Assembly (NCBI GenBank): GCA_030625695.1
Contig: DAOUQK010000054.1
Span: 1 to 14,119, forward strand
Direction of reading: 5' to 3'
Length of the DNA stretch: 14,119 bases
Source of the DNA: Paracoccaceae bacterium
GTDB taxonomy: Bacteria > Pseudomonadota > Alphaproteobacteria > Rhodobacterales > Rhodobacteraceae
Shown here: positions 13,146-14,119 of the stretch, in pieces
Numbering within the stretch: the first letter of the stretch is position 1
Layout of the letters: each line of letters opens with the position of its first letter
Notes under the pieces: model-generated
Databases searched by the model: none
The model's input: the letters and a program-made list of their open reading frames with translations, nothing else
Told to the model about the DNA's origin: nothing
Made by a program: the position numbers and the translations under genes

Positions 13146-14119
13146 TGCGGATATTCGTGATCGCCGGGGAACCCTCTGGCGACCGTTTGGGCGGGGCCCT
13201 GATGGCCGGGCTGAAAACGCTTGAACCGGGTGTGGAATTTGACGGTATCGGCGGGGCGCAGATGGCAGCACAAGGGCTGACCAGCCGCTTTGACATGGAC
13301 GAGCTGTCGATCATGGGGCTGGCCGAGGTTGCGCCGAAATATTTCCACCTGAAACGCCGGATCGCTCAGACGGCTGCGCAGGTGATCGAGGCTATGCCGG
13401 ACGTGCTGATCACCATCGATTCCCCCGATTTCTGCCTGCGTGTGGCAAAGATTGTCAAAGCGGCGTGTGATGTTCCAACCGTGCATTACGTCGCCCCGTC
13501 GGTCTGGGCCTGGCGACCGGGGCGCGCCGCAAAAATGGCCCAAGTTATCGACCACGTTCTGGCGCTATTGCCGTTTGAACCGCCGCTGATGCGCAGCGCC
13601 GACATGACCTGCGACTTTGTCGGCCACCCGGTGGTGGCCGAGCCGCAGGCCAGCGCCAAAGAGGTGACTGCGTTTCGCGCGAAGTACGGGCTGGGTGACG
13701 CGCCGGTAATGCTCGCATTGCCCGGCTCGCGTCGGGGCGAAGTGACCCGATTGGCGCCGGTCTTTGGCGCAGCCTTGCAGACGTTTTTGCGCGATCACCC
13801 CGATATGCGTTTGATTGTCCCGGCGGCCGGGCCGGTGGCCGGGCTGGTCAAAGAGTTGGTGACGGATTGGCCGGGTAACCCGGTGGTTCTGGACCCGGCG
13901 ACCTCAGATGCAACCGATAAACGCGCGGCTTTTGCCACCGCCGACCTTGCTTTGGCGGCTTCGGGCACTGTTTCGCTTGAACTGGCGGCATCCGCGACGC
14001 CGATGGTGATCGCCTATGACTTCAACTGGCTTAGCCGAAAAATATTCCACCGCATGGTGCAGATTGACACCGTCACCCTTGTTAATCTGGTCTCTGAGAC
14101 CCGCACCGTGCCGGAATGC
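13145..14119 (+). CDS. lpxB: Lipid-A-disaccharide synthase LpxB (3' partial)
   Basis: Membrane-associated GT-B glycosyltransferase (family GT19) that joins UDP-2,3-diacylglucosamine to lipid X, forming the lipid A disaccharide; its acceptor is the product of LpxI encoded next door. The first 325 codons are present and the frame is still open at the window end; family members are about 380-390 residues, so roughly 60 are missing. Visible motifs: VIAGEPSGDRLGG (5-17), GIGG, the YVAPSVWAWRPGRA run, LALLPFEP, FVGHPVV, the nucleotide-sugar site LPGSRRGEV, and ASGTVSLELA near residue 280. ATG at 13145 overlaps the lpxI stop by one base, with GGGAG eight bases ahead, indicating coupled translation. 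Confidence 0.96.
   Translation, partial: MRIFVIAGEPSGDRLGGALMAGLKTLEPGVEFDGIGGAQMAAQGLTSRFDMDELSIMGLAEVAPKYFHLKRRIAQTAAQVIEAMPDVLITIDSPDFCLRVAKIVKAACDVPTVHYVAPSVWAWRPGRAAKMAQVIDHVLALLPFEPPLMRSADMTCDFVGHPVVAEPQASAKEVTAFRAKYGLGDAPVMLALPGSRRGEVTRLAPVFGAALQTFLRDHPDMRLIVPAAGPVAGLVKELVTDWPGNPVVLDPATSDATDKRAAFATADLALAASGTVSLELAASATPMVIAYDFNWLSRKIFHRMVQIDTVTLVNLVSETRTVPEC

Overview
The window looks like chromosome from an alphaproteobacterium of the Rhodobacterales (Roseobacter/Rhodobacter type). The base composition is GC-rich, codons end mostly in G or C, and the gene families are typical of that group: RNase E ending in a GWW motif, a divergent tyrS/anmK pair, LpxI instead of LpxH, and a bamA-skp-fabZ-lpxA-lpxI-lpxB cluster. 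The placement rests on protein style and gene order, with no database search. I see no rRNA, tRNA, CRISPR array, insertion sequence, phage gene or integrase.

Bases 1-7504 hold a mosaic of single genes in alternating directions. The end of rne (+) is closed by a strong hairpin terminator. It is followed by a FemAB-like acyltransferase (-), a 48-residue single-helix membrane peptide (+), tyrS (-), anmK (+), a membrane fatty acid desaturase (-), a DUF985 cupin (-), selO (+) and an EamA-family transporter (-). Packing is tight: anmK and the desaturase overlap tail to tail by 17 bases, selO and the transporter are 6 bases apart at their ends, and cupin and selO are 23 bases apart at their starts.

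Bases 7505-8055 are the loosest part. They hold a 41-residue membrane peptide gene, two hairpins behind it (the second a likely terminator), and an intergenic stretch carrying a plausible sigma70 promoter with a TTGACA box just before bamA. No gap without a gene exceeds 300 bases; the two largest are 7505-7700 and 7827-8055.

Bases 8056-14119 are an outer-membrane biogenesis operon on the + strand: bamA, skp/ompH, fabZ, lpxA, lpxI and the first 325 codons of lpxB. The two proteins that insert and chaperone outer membrane proteins sit with the enzymes that supply 3-hydroxyacyl-ACP (FabZ acts at the branch point) and carry out lipid A steps 1 (LpxA), 4 (LpxI) and 5 (LpxB). lpxC and lpxD are absent from the window, and rseP, often upstream of bamA in alphaproteobacteria, is not there.

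I find no clear novel multi-gene system. The points most worth a second look are the two unannotated small membrane peptides, the structured region between the second one and bamA, alanine at the LpxA chain-length position, and the GWW tail of RNase E.
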